Positions 43,494 through 53,645 of a stretch of 64,000 nucleotides of DNA are shown in pieces. Made by a program: the position numbers and the translations under genes. The notes below the pieces were generated by a model that worked only from the letters and a program-made list of their open reading frames with translations, made no database searches and was not told where the DNA came from. Source of the stretch: Xanthoparmelia taractica (taxonomy: Eukaryota > Ascomycota > Lecanoromycetes > Lecanorales > Parmeliaceae). Within the stretch, counting starts at the first letter, position 1. Every line of letters begins with the position of its first letter. Location of the stretch: positions 35,156-99,155 of the forward strand of contig JANQBS010000152.1 in the NCBI GenBank assembly GCA_033085395.1, in the 5' to 3' direction.

Positions 43494-44344
43494 GGGTTGA
43501 AATGTTTGAGCAGATGGGGATGGGAGAATGGGATTATTAGGGATGGATATGTGCGTGCTTTGATTTCACACCTTTTTACGCCTTTTTACACCACTTTAAT
43601 CTCCGATGGATTCATTTCTTCTTCTTCTTCTTCTTCCCTTTTTTCCAACTTTATTCAACGGATATATCCAATCAACAACCAACCAACCAACCAACAAACA
43701 AACAACCGCATGCCCAATCTTTCTCTCTCTTCCCAGACACAGACACAATACACCATTTCCCCCCCCCTCTCCCCCTCCCTGAGCATGGTCCTCAAGGATC
43801 TCCTCCCTTCCTCAGTCAACAGAAAACGCCGGTATCATACCGGGCAACGACGGCATCCTTCCTCACTTCGCATCCCCAACTTCCTAAGCGATCGGACGGG
43901 TGTGTCTGATTGGCAGGGGTGGTCGGTTCCAGGGGAGATTTACATGTCTTCGGGCTCGTCTTTATTTGTGTGGGGGGTGCTGTCTTTTAGGGGATTTCGC
44001 TCGCGTGAGTGGGCCGGATGTAGATAGATGGATGGATGGATGGGTGGATGGGTGGGTGGGTGGAATGATGGCGCTTTTTCCATGATGTTTTTGAGATTCT
44101 TTCGTCGGTTCTTCGATTCTCACACCAGCCTTTTTATTCTGGTTTGGGTTTTAGATGGTCCATGTTCCATCTAGCCAGTAATGCATTGAAGATCCTACTC
44201 TGGATCACAAAGAGTCTTTCCAAAGTGATGAATATGTCGAATTCTCGTCGTGCTCGTAAAGAAGGCCTTATACAGCCGAATATGCATTGAATCGGGTATC
44301 CTGAATCATCTCTTCAGACAAAATGCAGCACCAATCATTTCATT
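43494..44344. other. Gene-free region with several microsatellites
   Basis: 850 bases between convergent genes. It holds a (TTC)n run at about 43616-43637, a CCAA/CAAA tract at 43676-43707, C-rich runs near 43760, and a GATG/GGTG tetranucleotide array at about 44023-44063. Open frames here come from these repeats and are not coding. Confidence 0.6.
44023..44063. repeat. GATG/GGTG tetranucleotide array
   Basis: About ten tandem four-base units, GATG shading into GGTG. This is a slippage-type microsatellite, with no sign of function. Confidence 0.85.
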
Positions 44345-45574
44345 TTATACAAGAAATACGGGGATCTCGTCAACCCCTATTCCACCGCCAGCCGCCCTCC
44401 TCTTCGCATTCTCCTCCCGTTGCCGCCGGGCTTGGAGCCGTTGACGTACTTCTGATACGGACGGACGTGCTTCTGTGGTCGCTTCGTGGATGATGGGTGG
44501 AGATGGGTGTGGTGGAATGGGTTTCTTGGAGGGCTTTGACGAGGGGGGAGGTGGGGTTGGGGCTGTGCGCGGCGTCGTGTTGAGGAGAGGTTTTTGGGAT
44601 GGTTTCGCGGAAGGTGGTGGAGGGGGTTTTGCTTTCGGGATTCCGTGGGATGGAGTTTGGGTTGTTGGTATGAGGGTGGCTTTGGCAGCGGTTGTTGGAG
44701 GTCTGGATGGAACGCGCGGGGGCGGACGAGAGGGGATACGGGAGGGAGCGTCGAGGTCGTCGTCGTCTGTATCTGATGGAGAATCGCTGGCGGCGTGAGC
44801 CACGTTGACAGTCTTTGATGCACCGACGTTGGTACGCGCTGATTCAAATGGCCGCGTAGGTTGCGACGGCCGCTTCTCTGGCTTGGAGTACCCGGCCGCG
44901 GCCCGAGTGTGCGATGTGACTCCTTGCAAGCCCGTCAATCCCGTAAGAGTCTTCTTCGGACTCGTGGTCATGAACCGCTGCAATTGTGTCCCTTGCCAGG
45001 GATCGTCTTGCCTTTCGTCCTCAAAGTCGCTGACGTCGCTTTTTCTCAACGGGCCAATCGCTCGCTTTGGAGCCTTGATGCTCTCTACCGCGGCCTTCAC
45101 CTTCACCTCCCTTGCTTCGGCTTCCTTCTTCCTGCGCGTCTCTTCGCGCATGGTGGTGATTGAGTCGACGGGTCGAGAGATGTTGCTGATGGTAGATGCG
45201 TTGCGCTCCTTGGCGGCTTTTCTCAGTCGGATATACTCCGCGTGGTGGAGATGCTTGGTGAATGTTTGGGCGACTGCGTGGAATTCGTCTTCGACCATGA
45301 TGTAGATGTCGTCCGCTGACAGGCCGGGACGCATGAATTCTTCGGTAGGAGGTTGCGGTGGAGGCGAGGTGGAGGGCGTTCGCTCTGATGCAGTTGTAAG
45401 CCGATGTAGCTACAGAGGCTGGTAGAGGATCTGACGGGCGTTACCTGCTGTAGGGGCAACTTGCCTCTTCGGTTTCGCTACCGCGCGAGGGGCATTGTCG
45501 TCGGAGTCGGAAGCTGGATCCAGCATTCGCTGCCGTTTGGCGGGCTTTGGACGATCGGCCTGGAGGACGCTCAT
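44345..45574 (-). CDS. Unrecognised disordered protein with a short conserved-looking segment
   Basis: Exons 45574-45445 and 45384-44345 (389 residues; phase fits, GTAACG...GCATCAG). The start MSVLQADRPKPAKRQRMLDP is followed by a negatively charged stretch. The ordered part is FMRPGLSADDIYIMVEDEFH and AVAQTFTKHLHHAEYIRLRK (about residues 60-105), which looks like a helical binding module. The rest is proline-, serine- and lysine-rich (repeated SRPP and KPPPPPSAKPSQKP). The C-terminal helix is VSEVRQRLQARRQREEN with a hydrophobic end (IPVFLV). A longer start 12 codons upstream (MARTLPWLKSAP) is possible. The composition suggests a nuclear scaffold or chromatin-linked protein, but no family is recognised. 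It diverges from DCS1 with 306 bases between starts. Confidence 0.7.
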
Positions 45575-45880
45575 CGGTGCACTCTTTAGCCATGGCAGCG
45601 TCCTGGCCATGACTGGAAATGCTCTAGGATTGTGAAGTGAACAGTGACTGGAGGACGAAAGAGGCTTCGCGGTTTCGGACCAGCTCTTATCGATAAGCAC
45701 GACATGCAATCCGGGGTTCTAAGCGAGAAGCAGGTGTGTGTGAGGATGCTGGTGATGCAAGTAGCTCTCTTCCTCCTCGAGCAATTGCTGCGTGTTGGAA
45801 GGTGGCGGCAGTAACACACATGCTTGGAGTGAAAAAGCGATCGAGGGTATCAGTAGGAATCAGCAGTCCGTCTCATCAAT

Positions 45881-46941
45881 ATGGAAGCCCCAGCCGCTGC
45901 TGATTTAGTCCGACAATTTCAGTTGAATAAAATCCTCAATCAAGGTCCTCTATATGTTTTCTTTCTCTCGACTTCTCTGGCTGATGATATGACACTCAGA
46001 TCAAGGAGGCCGTCGCGTTACTTTACTCGGTACGATTGATGGCTCACCAGCGTTGCTCACTGCGGAAAGGGCAGCGTTCCCCAGCGACATTAATACACTG
46101 GAAGCGTTCCATGCTGCGATTACGAGAATTGACAACTTGGGTGAAAATGATATCTACCGATGGTATCTTGCGTCCTCTGGTATAACGAAAGAGGCTCCTG
46201 CCGATCTCAAGATCAACCTCATCTATCCGTGCACGGACAAGCACATTAAGAAGTACTCTCCACAGACGCTTCGCATGGTCACTGAGACGCCAGCGATCTA
46301 CCAGCAGCATGTACGACCATACATGCAGCGAATGCGGGATGAAGGACGCTTGAATTGGGTCTTCAATATCATCGAAGGGCGAAAGGAGCAGGAGGACATT
46401 TTGCTGCGAGACCAAGGGCAAGGCTCCTCGCGAGAGGAAGCTTTCCTTCTGACACCGGATTTGAATTGGGACAGAAAGACCCTCACCAGCCTGCACTTAC
46501 TCGTGTTGGTGGACAGACGAGATATCTGGAGTTTGCGAGATCTCAAAAAGTGCCACGTCATTTGGATCAAGCACATGAGGGAGAAAATCTTGGACGCTAC
46601 TGTAAAGTTATACCCAGAGCTGGAGAAGGACATGCTGAAGCTCTACATTCATTGTATACTCGTCCTAGATAATGTCTTTTGCCTCGCGCAGCTGATCAGA
46701 TACAGATCAGCCCACCTATTACCATTTCCACATCCACGTCGTTCACGTTATGTGCGAAGCTACAAGCACGCAATCCGTTGGCAAAGCTTTCGGCCTCGAA
46801 AACATCATCTCGCAGTTAGAAGCTATGGCTGGTGGTCCAGAGGCCAGCATGGCAGACGTCGATCTCACATATTACCTAGGTGATGCAAGTGATCTATGGA
46901 GAGAAATCTTCCTTCCTCTAAAAGAGAGCAGGAAGATCTAA
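45881..46941 (+). CDS. DCS1: Scavenger mRNA-decapping enzyme DcpS/DCS1 (HIT family)
   Basis: Exons 45881-45944, 46000-46653 and 46706-46941 (317 residues; phases fit). The N-terminal domain holds FQLNKILNQDQGGRRVTLLG. The middle has the family segments NDIYRWYLASSGI, LKINLIYPCTDKHIKKYS and LTPDLNWDRKTLTSLHLLVL. The HIT motif, restored across the second intron, is YYHFHIHVVHV with histidines at 246, 248 and 250, the central one being the nucleophile in this family. The enzyme hydrolyses the cap left after 3'-to-5' mRNA decay, releasing m7GMP. The C-terminal LENIISQLEAMAGG and YYLGDASDLWREIF are standard. Length matches the family. Confidence 0.95.
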
Positions 46942-47614
46942 CAAGCAGCAATCAGTGCGACTATTCTAGAACTTGGTATAGATCTGTATTGTCAGTACCT
47001 TACTCGGCAAAGCAGTAACGTCTCCAACAGATGCGGGGTTGGAAACCCGAAGCCTTGGGTCTATAGCATTGCGCCTTTTTGCTCCACGGGCGATTCCTCA
47101 GAGACAAGGAACCTCCAAAAGGACTCCGGTGTTATGGAGGCACTAAGAGATCCCACAGTCTCGGTGCTGGCCCGAGTGATTTGGTTCTCGCTGGTAAAAG
47201 GGCTGGTGAGCATGATTCATGCGAATCCCATGACTCGGTTGGGTTCACAATGTCCTAACGAGCTGATGATTGCACTCGTATAGACAACAGATTTGTAGAG
47301 AAAATGTGGAAGCGGTTCGAGCGTGGTCCGGTGGGTCAACCATCGAAATTGTCAACTCTCGCTTCCAAGCGTCCTACTTTCCTTGTCTAACCAGCATCGC
47401 TGTGTCTAATCGACGAGGTTCCTTTCATATGACCAAAGAATAGCGAATTGCAATGTCATAGCCACTGAGCCTTTTCAAGTCAGAACGATGATATAAAGCT
47501 AGGCCTCTCCTCAAAGTCAAAAAAAGGAAAGAAATGGCCACCATCGAGCTCTAATTCTAAAGAAACATCTATATCGCCATGTTTACCAAGACTCTAGAAT
47601 CCCCATCCGATATC
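46942..47614. other. Intergenic region between convergent genes
   Basis: 670 bases, no coding frame of note. I looked for tRNA-like cloverleaf elements because of several short hairpins (for example GGTTGGAAACC near 47036) but found no complete structure. Confidence 0.35.
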
Positions 47615-50600
47615 TTACACATCTGACGATTGTGCAGAACTTGGGGTTCCGCCCTCTCCAGGCCTCCCACCAAACGCAGCATATATCTCATCTGAACCCA
47701 TCTCATCTGAGCCCCTGTCATCCATGTCCCCTGAATCGGGCCTGGCCTGCGGAGACGTCTCTCTTGCGGAGTTTCTCGCTGTTGCAAGCGACGTGGATAT
47801 GGGAGCAACGTGCGGCCGAGCTGCGTGTCTCGTGGTGCCTGGCGATGTGGTGCTCCCGAGCAAGGTCAACTCTGTATTCGCCATGGTTGGTGGGGCCAAC
47901 GTTCTCTCTCCTCGAGGATTCGCTTCTGCTGGACCTGCCTCGCTCAAGCTCCGGGCTTTGCTTTCGAAAATGTCCTTGCGGATATCTTCTGCAATGGCTT
48001 CTTCCCGAGGCTGGTAATCTGGAACGTCGTCAGTAGCGGGTGGCGGATCGTCATCGGGGGGCAGTGCGCCAATGTGACTGGGCCTGCGCAGGACTTGGAT
48101 TTCGAGGTCCACGTTCTCGGGCTCTTGTCCAGTGGAGCGCTCCTCTTCGTCCGAGGCTGTGCGTGCTGGCGATCCTCTTGCCGAATCTCCAACTAGGGTT
48201 GTTGCATCGTCCGCGGTCGATGGAGAATGCTGATTCTCATCGTGCGTATGTGTGCGCGGGACTCTGCTTGTCCTCCCGGCCTGGCGGCCCCTACTGACCC
48301 CCCGGGCTGGAAACGGCTCGAGTATGGCTGTTTCTGGATCAGTTGCCGAGTCTATAAGTTGGATATATCTCTCGATAGAGTCACTCGAGATCCCATAGAG
48401 GCCCGCGCAGCCTCGGGCCTCCAGAAAGTCATCCCTAGCGCTGCTGAAATCGCGGTGAAAGTACGAGGCCAAGCCGCGGTAAAAACAACATCTCGCCGTC
48501 AAGGGGGGATATCCGAGTGGGGACGCAGCTTCGACCGCTTGGTTAGCGCGTGTATACATTCGGCGATAGTCCTCCAGGAGGTGGCAGACTCGCGCACGGG
48601 TGATCATGATGTTGATTTTTGTTTCTCGCACGACCAATTGAGGGTCCGTTCGTATGGGTCGGGTTTGGTCCCCGAGTTCATCAAATATCTCCTTTGATTT
48701 GATGGCTTCAAGCGCATCCCTGTCTCGTCTTTGCTCTTCGGTAGTCGGTGGAGGCCTTGGGCGTCTCCAGGCTATTTGAATCTCTCGCTTGAACTGAGCT
48801 TCTTTTGCCTCCATGTCTTTTTGCAGTTCGTAATTAGCCCTGTGAAGCTCAATCAGGTCCATCACGGTTTGGTTGGCTCCTTCCTCCTCCTCCTCTTCTT
48901 CCGCGTCCTCTAGATCATCTTGTACAGTCTCGGACCTCGTTCGACTTTCCTCATGATACTGGCCCTGAGTTTCTATGTCAGAGACCTGCATCATTTCTTG
49001 GAGCTGAGATTCGCCTACCGGAGACAAGAGAAGAGAACCATCACTGCTGGGAGTCGTTACACTTGAGCGCTCAGATCTCATGCCTCGGGCCCTGTCCTTT
49101 TCTTCTGCTGCTTTGGCCCTTCGCCAATATTTCGCTTCCTCTTCTTCGGAATTGGGCTTCAATTGGGAGCTTTCTTTGTATTTGTCAAACATTTCCATAA
49201 TCTCAGCGTTGGCGATGGAAGTGCTATTCCAGTCCTCCTCGTCAGAACTTTTGTGTTCATCCTAGAAATTAACGTTAAGAAAGAGCTCCGTCCCTTGGGA
49301 GCAAGGTGGACGTACCGTTCTAGTAGGGGAGACAACAAGAGAATCTTCGCCACTACCCGGATTAATCGAACCATCGGGACTGAGTAAGCCAGGGCTTTGG
49401 GAGCCATGGACGAAAGCTTTGTGTTTTTCGGGCAAAGGTGCATCGCCGTTAAGGCAAGCTTCTCGGTCGTCGTCCTCTCCGACGTGGTCCCGGACTGGGG
49501 CTTTCTCAACAGAGACATCTCCAGACTCTGGAAATTGGGGGTTCAAGTCAGGGATGTTGTTTTGGTCGCTCTTTGGAGACTTGGGTCGCGGATCAGAACT
49601 TTTGGCATGGTCGCTCTCAGAAGACTTGGATTGTGGATGAGGACTCTTCATAACATCATCACCGGGAGACTTGGGCAGTGTGTTGGGACTTTGGCTTTCC
49701 ATAGTACCAGGAGACTGGGCAATATGAGGGCTCTGGTTCGTATCAGGACTCCTGTTCTGGTCACTCCCAGGAGTCTTGCTTTGCGAGTCGGAATCCTCTG
49801 TTTGATCATCGCCAGGAGACTTGGGTTGTGGACCATGGCTTATATTCTCAATATTACGAAGAGAATGAGGGGTATCACGTGCTTCTTTCGTTTCATTAGT
49901 CTCAACGTGGACTTGCTCCTCGACCAGGTTGTTAATGGAACTTGCGTCAACAAGGGTGGACTTTGATCCAGATGGTTGGGGTTGAGGACCAAAAACATCA
50001 CGCTCGTTGCCGTGGAAAGACGGATCAAACTCAGATGATGATCCCGTCTCATCATTGTTCTTGCGCTTGTCTGAGACAGCCTCTTTCTCGCGATCGCTTG
50101 TCTCATGAATGTCCTGGTCAGGTTCCGCGGAATTCGACGGTGGAACCTGATCGCTTCTTTGTTCGTTCGATGGATTCCATGAACCAAAATCCCTTCTTAT
50201 GATTCGGTCATCATCAAAAAGGGCGTCTCCAGAACCCGGGAGTTGTAATTGTGGATCATAATTGCTGTCCCTCCCTATCGGTTGCGATTTCGGTGGATGG
50301 TCTTTGTCGGCGTGTTCAGTGCGGTCTTGACGGCTATCTTTCTCATTTGGGTCGTTTTTAAGTCTTTCACTCTGGAAACCTTCGTTATGACTGCTCTCAA
50401 ACTGTTCAGACCCTGAGGGTCGGGTCTTCGAATCATCATTTGGGTCATTTTTGACCACTGGAGAATTTTCATGATCAGTCAAGTGTTGACCGGCTATGGA
50501 CTTAAGCCTAGGGATTCTGCTTTTGACCAGGCTGTTACGGTGTCTCCGATCCCTAACAAGGCGCTGCTTTTCAGCAAACGAATGCACATTGTATGGTGAC

Positions 50601-51064
50601 GTGGGCGGAGACTGAGACACCTCGCTCGCCTTCCCCTTCCACTTTAATTTGCTACCAGCCCATGTGTCTATCGCTTTTATGGCATCGATTCTCTGAGCAC
50701 GGTCGTTGGGCTCTTCCACATTGGTGTATGCTGACGTTAGCGGACACTGAGGCGAGCGAGGCGCCTTCTCATTCCACTCCAACTTGCTACCAGCCCATGT
50801 GTCCATCGCTTTTATCGCATCAATCGCCTGAACCCGGTCGTTGGGTTCTTCCACGTCCCCATCATCGTCGCCTATTCCAAAGGGATCCTTTGCGGCTACT
50901 TCAGAAACAGTTTCACGTCTTTCCAAACGAGGGTTCCTTCCTTCCTTTGAATCAGCGTCGGGCCTTTCGCGGAGAGAAGAAAGTCTGCGAGGGTGTTGTG
51001 CTTCAAATCTTTGGGAAGCACGTGTACGCAATTCGTCCGTCTTGTGGTTCCACTTTTTTTTCAT
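47615..51064 (-). CDS. Large unrecognised protein with internal repeats and a TPR-like segment
   Basis: Two exons, 51064-49316 and 49261-47615, join in phase 0 (GTACGT...TTCTAG) to give 1,131 residues. Residues 71-115 and 116-160 are a tandem duplication (EEPNDRVQAIDAIKAMDTWA against EEPNDRAQRIDAIKAIDTWA). Residues about 350-540 are a degenerate SP-rich repeat (KSPGDD, SPDTNQSPH, PRPKSPKSD). Exon 2 begins DEHKSSDEEDWNSTSIANAE, continues with a coiled coil (VMDLIELHRANYELQKDMEA), and then a helical-hairpin segment at about 795-870 (RARVCHLLEDYRRMYTRAN, ARCCFYRGLASYFHRDFSS) that resembles tetratricopeptide repeats. The tail is disordered. Nothing identifies a function. The adjacent gene carries a similar segment, suggesting a local family. 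Confidence 0.72.
50585..50854 (-). repeat. Tandem 45-codon duplication inside the coding exon
   Basis: Two copies of about 135 bases encode EEPNDRxQxIDAIKAxDTWA followed by GSKLxW and a variable linker. Most differences are third-position or conservative, so the duplication has been kept in frame and probably under selection. Confidence 0.85.
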
Positions 51065-51465
51065 GGCTCAAGATTCAAGGTACCTTATCAAATGCCTGAA
51101 TAAGCTGCCTACTTGAGATGTTGCAACTAACCGAAGTTATCTCTGTATGGGATTGGAAATGATGGATAGCATATGTATAGCACATCAGGTCGAAAAAATG
51201 GGAACAAAGGCCAATCAAAGATTCAACTATGGAATTTCCGCAAGCGGAAGTCAGACTCAGAGTATTCAAAAATAAGATTATGAAGACAAAGGTATAACAT
51301 CGATATGAGTAGGGGTGGAACTGCAACTGATAACATGTAATTAGACGAGTCTTACTCTAACTATAATCGAGTCAATTGATTATCGAAAATGCTTGTGAAC
51401 CCGATAAGATCCCAGATCCCTCCTCCGAGCCGACCGCAGTAAGAGCTTGCGTCAGTACATGCTTG

Positions 51466-52173
51466 CTACATACCACGTACACTGTTATCTACCTTTGCGT
51501 CGCAATAGAACTTGAAATCCGCAGAAACCGATCGTTGCGGATGGCCCTCGGGCAAATCTCGAAGGTCTCCTTCAATGTTTCGGCGAAACTCCTTCGTACT
51601 CTTATTGGCTGGTAAAGCTAAAACAAAGCACCATCTAGCATTAGCAAAATCCCCTAAGTGGTGATAGCAGAGCGCTCGATGGAACTGCCCCTTTGCGGCC
51701 AGCTCTTGCAAGCCCAGGTCTACTGCAATGGTGACGGCTTCCTCGGCTTTGGCCAGCGCTTGCTGCAGGTTGGCACTAGACTGGAGCAGTGCTGAGTAGA
51801 GAAGCCTGGAATTAACGGCATGATGAGGCCCCAGGTCTTCCCGATCTACCATAGCAGGCATCTGGGTGAGAGCTTTCTGGAGCTGGCCACTTGCCCAAGC
51901 CTTTTCAATGGGGGCGAACTGGGGATAATCCGAAGAGCATTGCCAGGTCCCTATCCAGCTGGTTTTTGGTGCAATATCCGCTGTCGGCTTTGGCCTGCAG
52001 GCCTCCAGTTGCGCAAGCGCATTGGAGAGCAAACGGTCATACTCCAGATTTTGATTCTCGAGTTCATTGATTGTTGACTTGGCGTGCATGAGTTGCACCC
52101 GGAGCTGATCTCGCTCGTTGATAATCTGTAGCAGATTCGCTTTCATCTCTCCGTTGGTGAGAGCAGTCGCCAT
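51466..52173 (-). CDS. Unrecognised TPR-like protein, relative of the neighbouring gene
   Basis: 235 residues from MATALTNGEMKANLLQ. A coiled coil (IINERDQLRVQLMHAKSTINELENQNLEYDRLL region) is followed by helical hairpins: SRLLYSALLQSSANLQQA, LAKAEEAVTIAVDLGLQEL and GQFHRALCYHHLGDFANAR. The last matches the plan of the neighbour's CCFYRGLASYFHRDFSSAR, so the two are probably paralogues. The C-terminus (ADFKFYCDAKVDNSVRGM) may instead be spliced: GTAGAT follows GCAAAG near 51492, so the true end is uncertain. The frame continues upstream to 52350 without an obvious domain, and the chosen ATG starts the coiled coil. Function is unknown. Confidence 0.65.
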   Translation of the reverse strand: MATALTNGEMKANLLQIINERDQLRVQLMHAKSTINELENQNLEYDRLLSNALAQLEACRPKPTADIAPKTSWIGTWQCSSDYPQFAPIEKAWASGQLQKALTQMPAMVDREDLGPHHAVNSRLLYSALLQSSANLQQALAKAEEAVTIAVDLGLQELAAKGQFHRALCYHHLGDFANARWCFVLALPANKSTKEFRRNIEGDLRDLPEGHPQRSVSADFKFYCDAKVDNSVRGM

Positions 52174-53018
52174 GGTCTCTCGCTCGAGGTCTGACGGCTT
52201 CTCCTGAACCCAGCAAAGCTTAGATGAAATATGGCGGATCAGACGTGTAGAGGTAAGGAGATGATGTGTTGCTAAGGGACACAGGTATGTTACAGAGCGA
52301 CGAAGGACTATATAAACGAGAATCAAGGACCATAACAAAGCAGAAGACAATGCTGTTGTTCGGCTTTCTTCTCACACCACCACATTGTAGGGTCAAGTAG
52401 TCATCTCAGACAAAGGATTCATCATTTGTTCTGAACCCGATGATACAGTCGCAACCTTTCGGTGACGCTTTGCGCGGAGATGAGAGGAACAAAGGATTTC
52501 GTATAATAGAATAAGAGTATTGAAAACGGCTTGTGAGTATTGCTGTACCTTTTTTTTTTTTGAGAATATACTCTACCTTAGCCATTGATGTGTGATGTTG
52601 GGGGGAAACCTTAGGTACGGTTTTTGTTTGTTCCTACTCTTGGAATCAGGTTAGCCGCTAATCCATATGGGGTTAGATCTATAGTGCCTTTACATAACCT
52701 CAACATCAATTCATATATGTTAAGTACTCCCTACAGATCTCTAATGCATTGGAGAGCTGCTTGCAAGGACTATACCTTGAATAGTGGAACTGGCCCGCTT
52801 GACCGACCCCAGAAACCTTCAGAGCCGGGAGTTACAAAGCTTGTGGCAACAATCCAATGCCAGAGGGATGAGGGCACAGTATCGTAGAGAGAATGATACA
52901 GGGAACAACATCATAGCCAGGATAGTCCCTTAGCTGTGCTCGGGAATCCGTCGATGGAAAGCTATTTGAATAGAGATATTTCCCTGACAGGCACTGAACA
53001 ATACTCACAATGGCCGTC
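52174..53018. other. Intergenic region, nothing evident
   Basis: About 850 bases of moderately AT-rich sequence with a 12-T run near 52551. No gene or RNA is apparent. It forms the edge of the gene-rich segment. Confidence 0.4.
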
Positions 53019-53384
53019 CTAGTCCGCGGAGTCACTGTCCCATGGCACACTACCTTGATCACTGTCGATTACCCACTCGTCAGAGCTCTTCGTCGTCATC
53101 GTCGAACGCTGATCATCGTACGCGCGTACTGCCTTGGCACAAGATCCTGATTTTGCGCCATGCCGTTGTAGAAGTTCTGCGACGTCGCTGTTGCCGTATA
53201 TGAGAGCAAAATCAAGTGGTGTTTGTCCTTGTCGATCTGCGGCATTGACATCCAGCTTGCGATCCAGAAGCGTTTCGACGGCTTTGCAGTCGGGTCTTCT
53301 GGATATACAGTGCAGCGCTGTTCGCCCATAGTGATCTGCACAGTGTGGAGTTGCCCCGTGGCGTAAAAGCGCCTTGATCAATGC
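53019..53384 (-). pseudogene. Ankyrin-repeat protein, 5' truncated
   Basis: The minus-strand frame reads LIKALLRHGATPHCADHYG, TALHCISRRPDCKAVETLLD, DVNAADRQGQTPLDFALIYG and NSDVAELLQRHGAKSG: three ankyrin repeats with their TALH/TPLDFA signatures and a normal acidic C-terminus. There is no start codon. The frame hits a stop about 45 bases upstream, where sequence typical of hAT transposon ends begins. A larger ankyrin gene was probably cut by the insertion, leaving its 3' end. A short intact protein from an internal start is conceivable but unsupported. Confidence 0.7.
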
Positions 53385-53516
53385 TCCCGATGGTTCAAAC
53401 CGTCGGTCCAGCAGACCTGAACCAGTTCAAATTGAAGCTATATACACGGTTGGTAATTGGTTCAGATGTCAAACCGTCCAACCAACAGTTGGACTGGTTC
53501 AACTAATAGTCCACCA
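53385..53516. repeat. hAT-like terminal and subterminal repeats
   Basis: Multiple GGTTCAAACCGT and GGTTGGACGGTTTGA-like words occur in both orientations (53393-53403, 53430-53440, 53465-53480, 53485-53505), the pattern seen at ends of hAT elements. One terminus probably lies near 53463 (GATGTCAAACCGTCC). The segment 53385-53462 may belong to a second copy or the same element's subterminal region. Confidence 0.5.
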
Positions 53517-53645
53517 CTATTCTATATCAATTTCGAGTTCGTCAGCAACTCCCTCCCCCATAGTAGCAACAATCGCATGTAGATCTTCCTTCGTGAAGAT
53601 ATCCAATCGAAACCATGATTTCAGACACATCAATAGCTCAACTCC
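53517..53645 (-). pseudogene. hAT transposase C-terminal fragment
   Basis: The minus frame reads VELLMCLKSWFR, then LDIFTKEDLHAIVATMGEG and VADELEIDIE before a stop at 53517. This is the usual end of fungal hAT transposases (a dimerisation helix followed by an acidic tail). The preceding coding part is interrupted by the inverted-repeat unit at 53646. The fragment has normal base composition, unlike the AT-rich DNA beyond. Confidence 0.6.

Noticed and set aside
43497..44085. Open frames rich in Ser/Asn and Trp/Gly downstream of the Cys/His protein
   Set aside because: They are translations of CTT, CCAA and GATG microsatellites.
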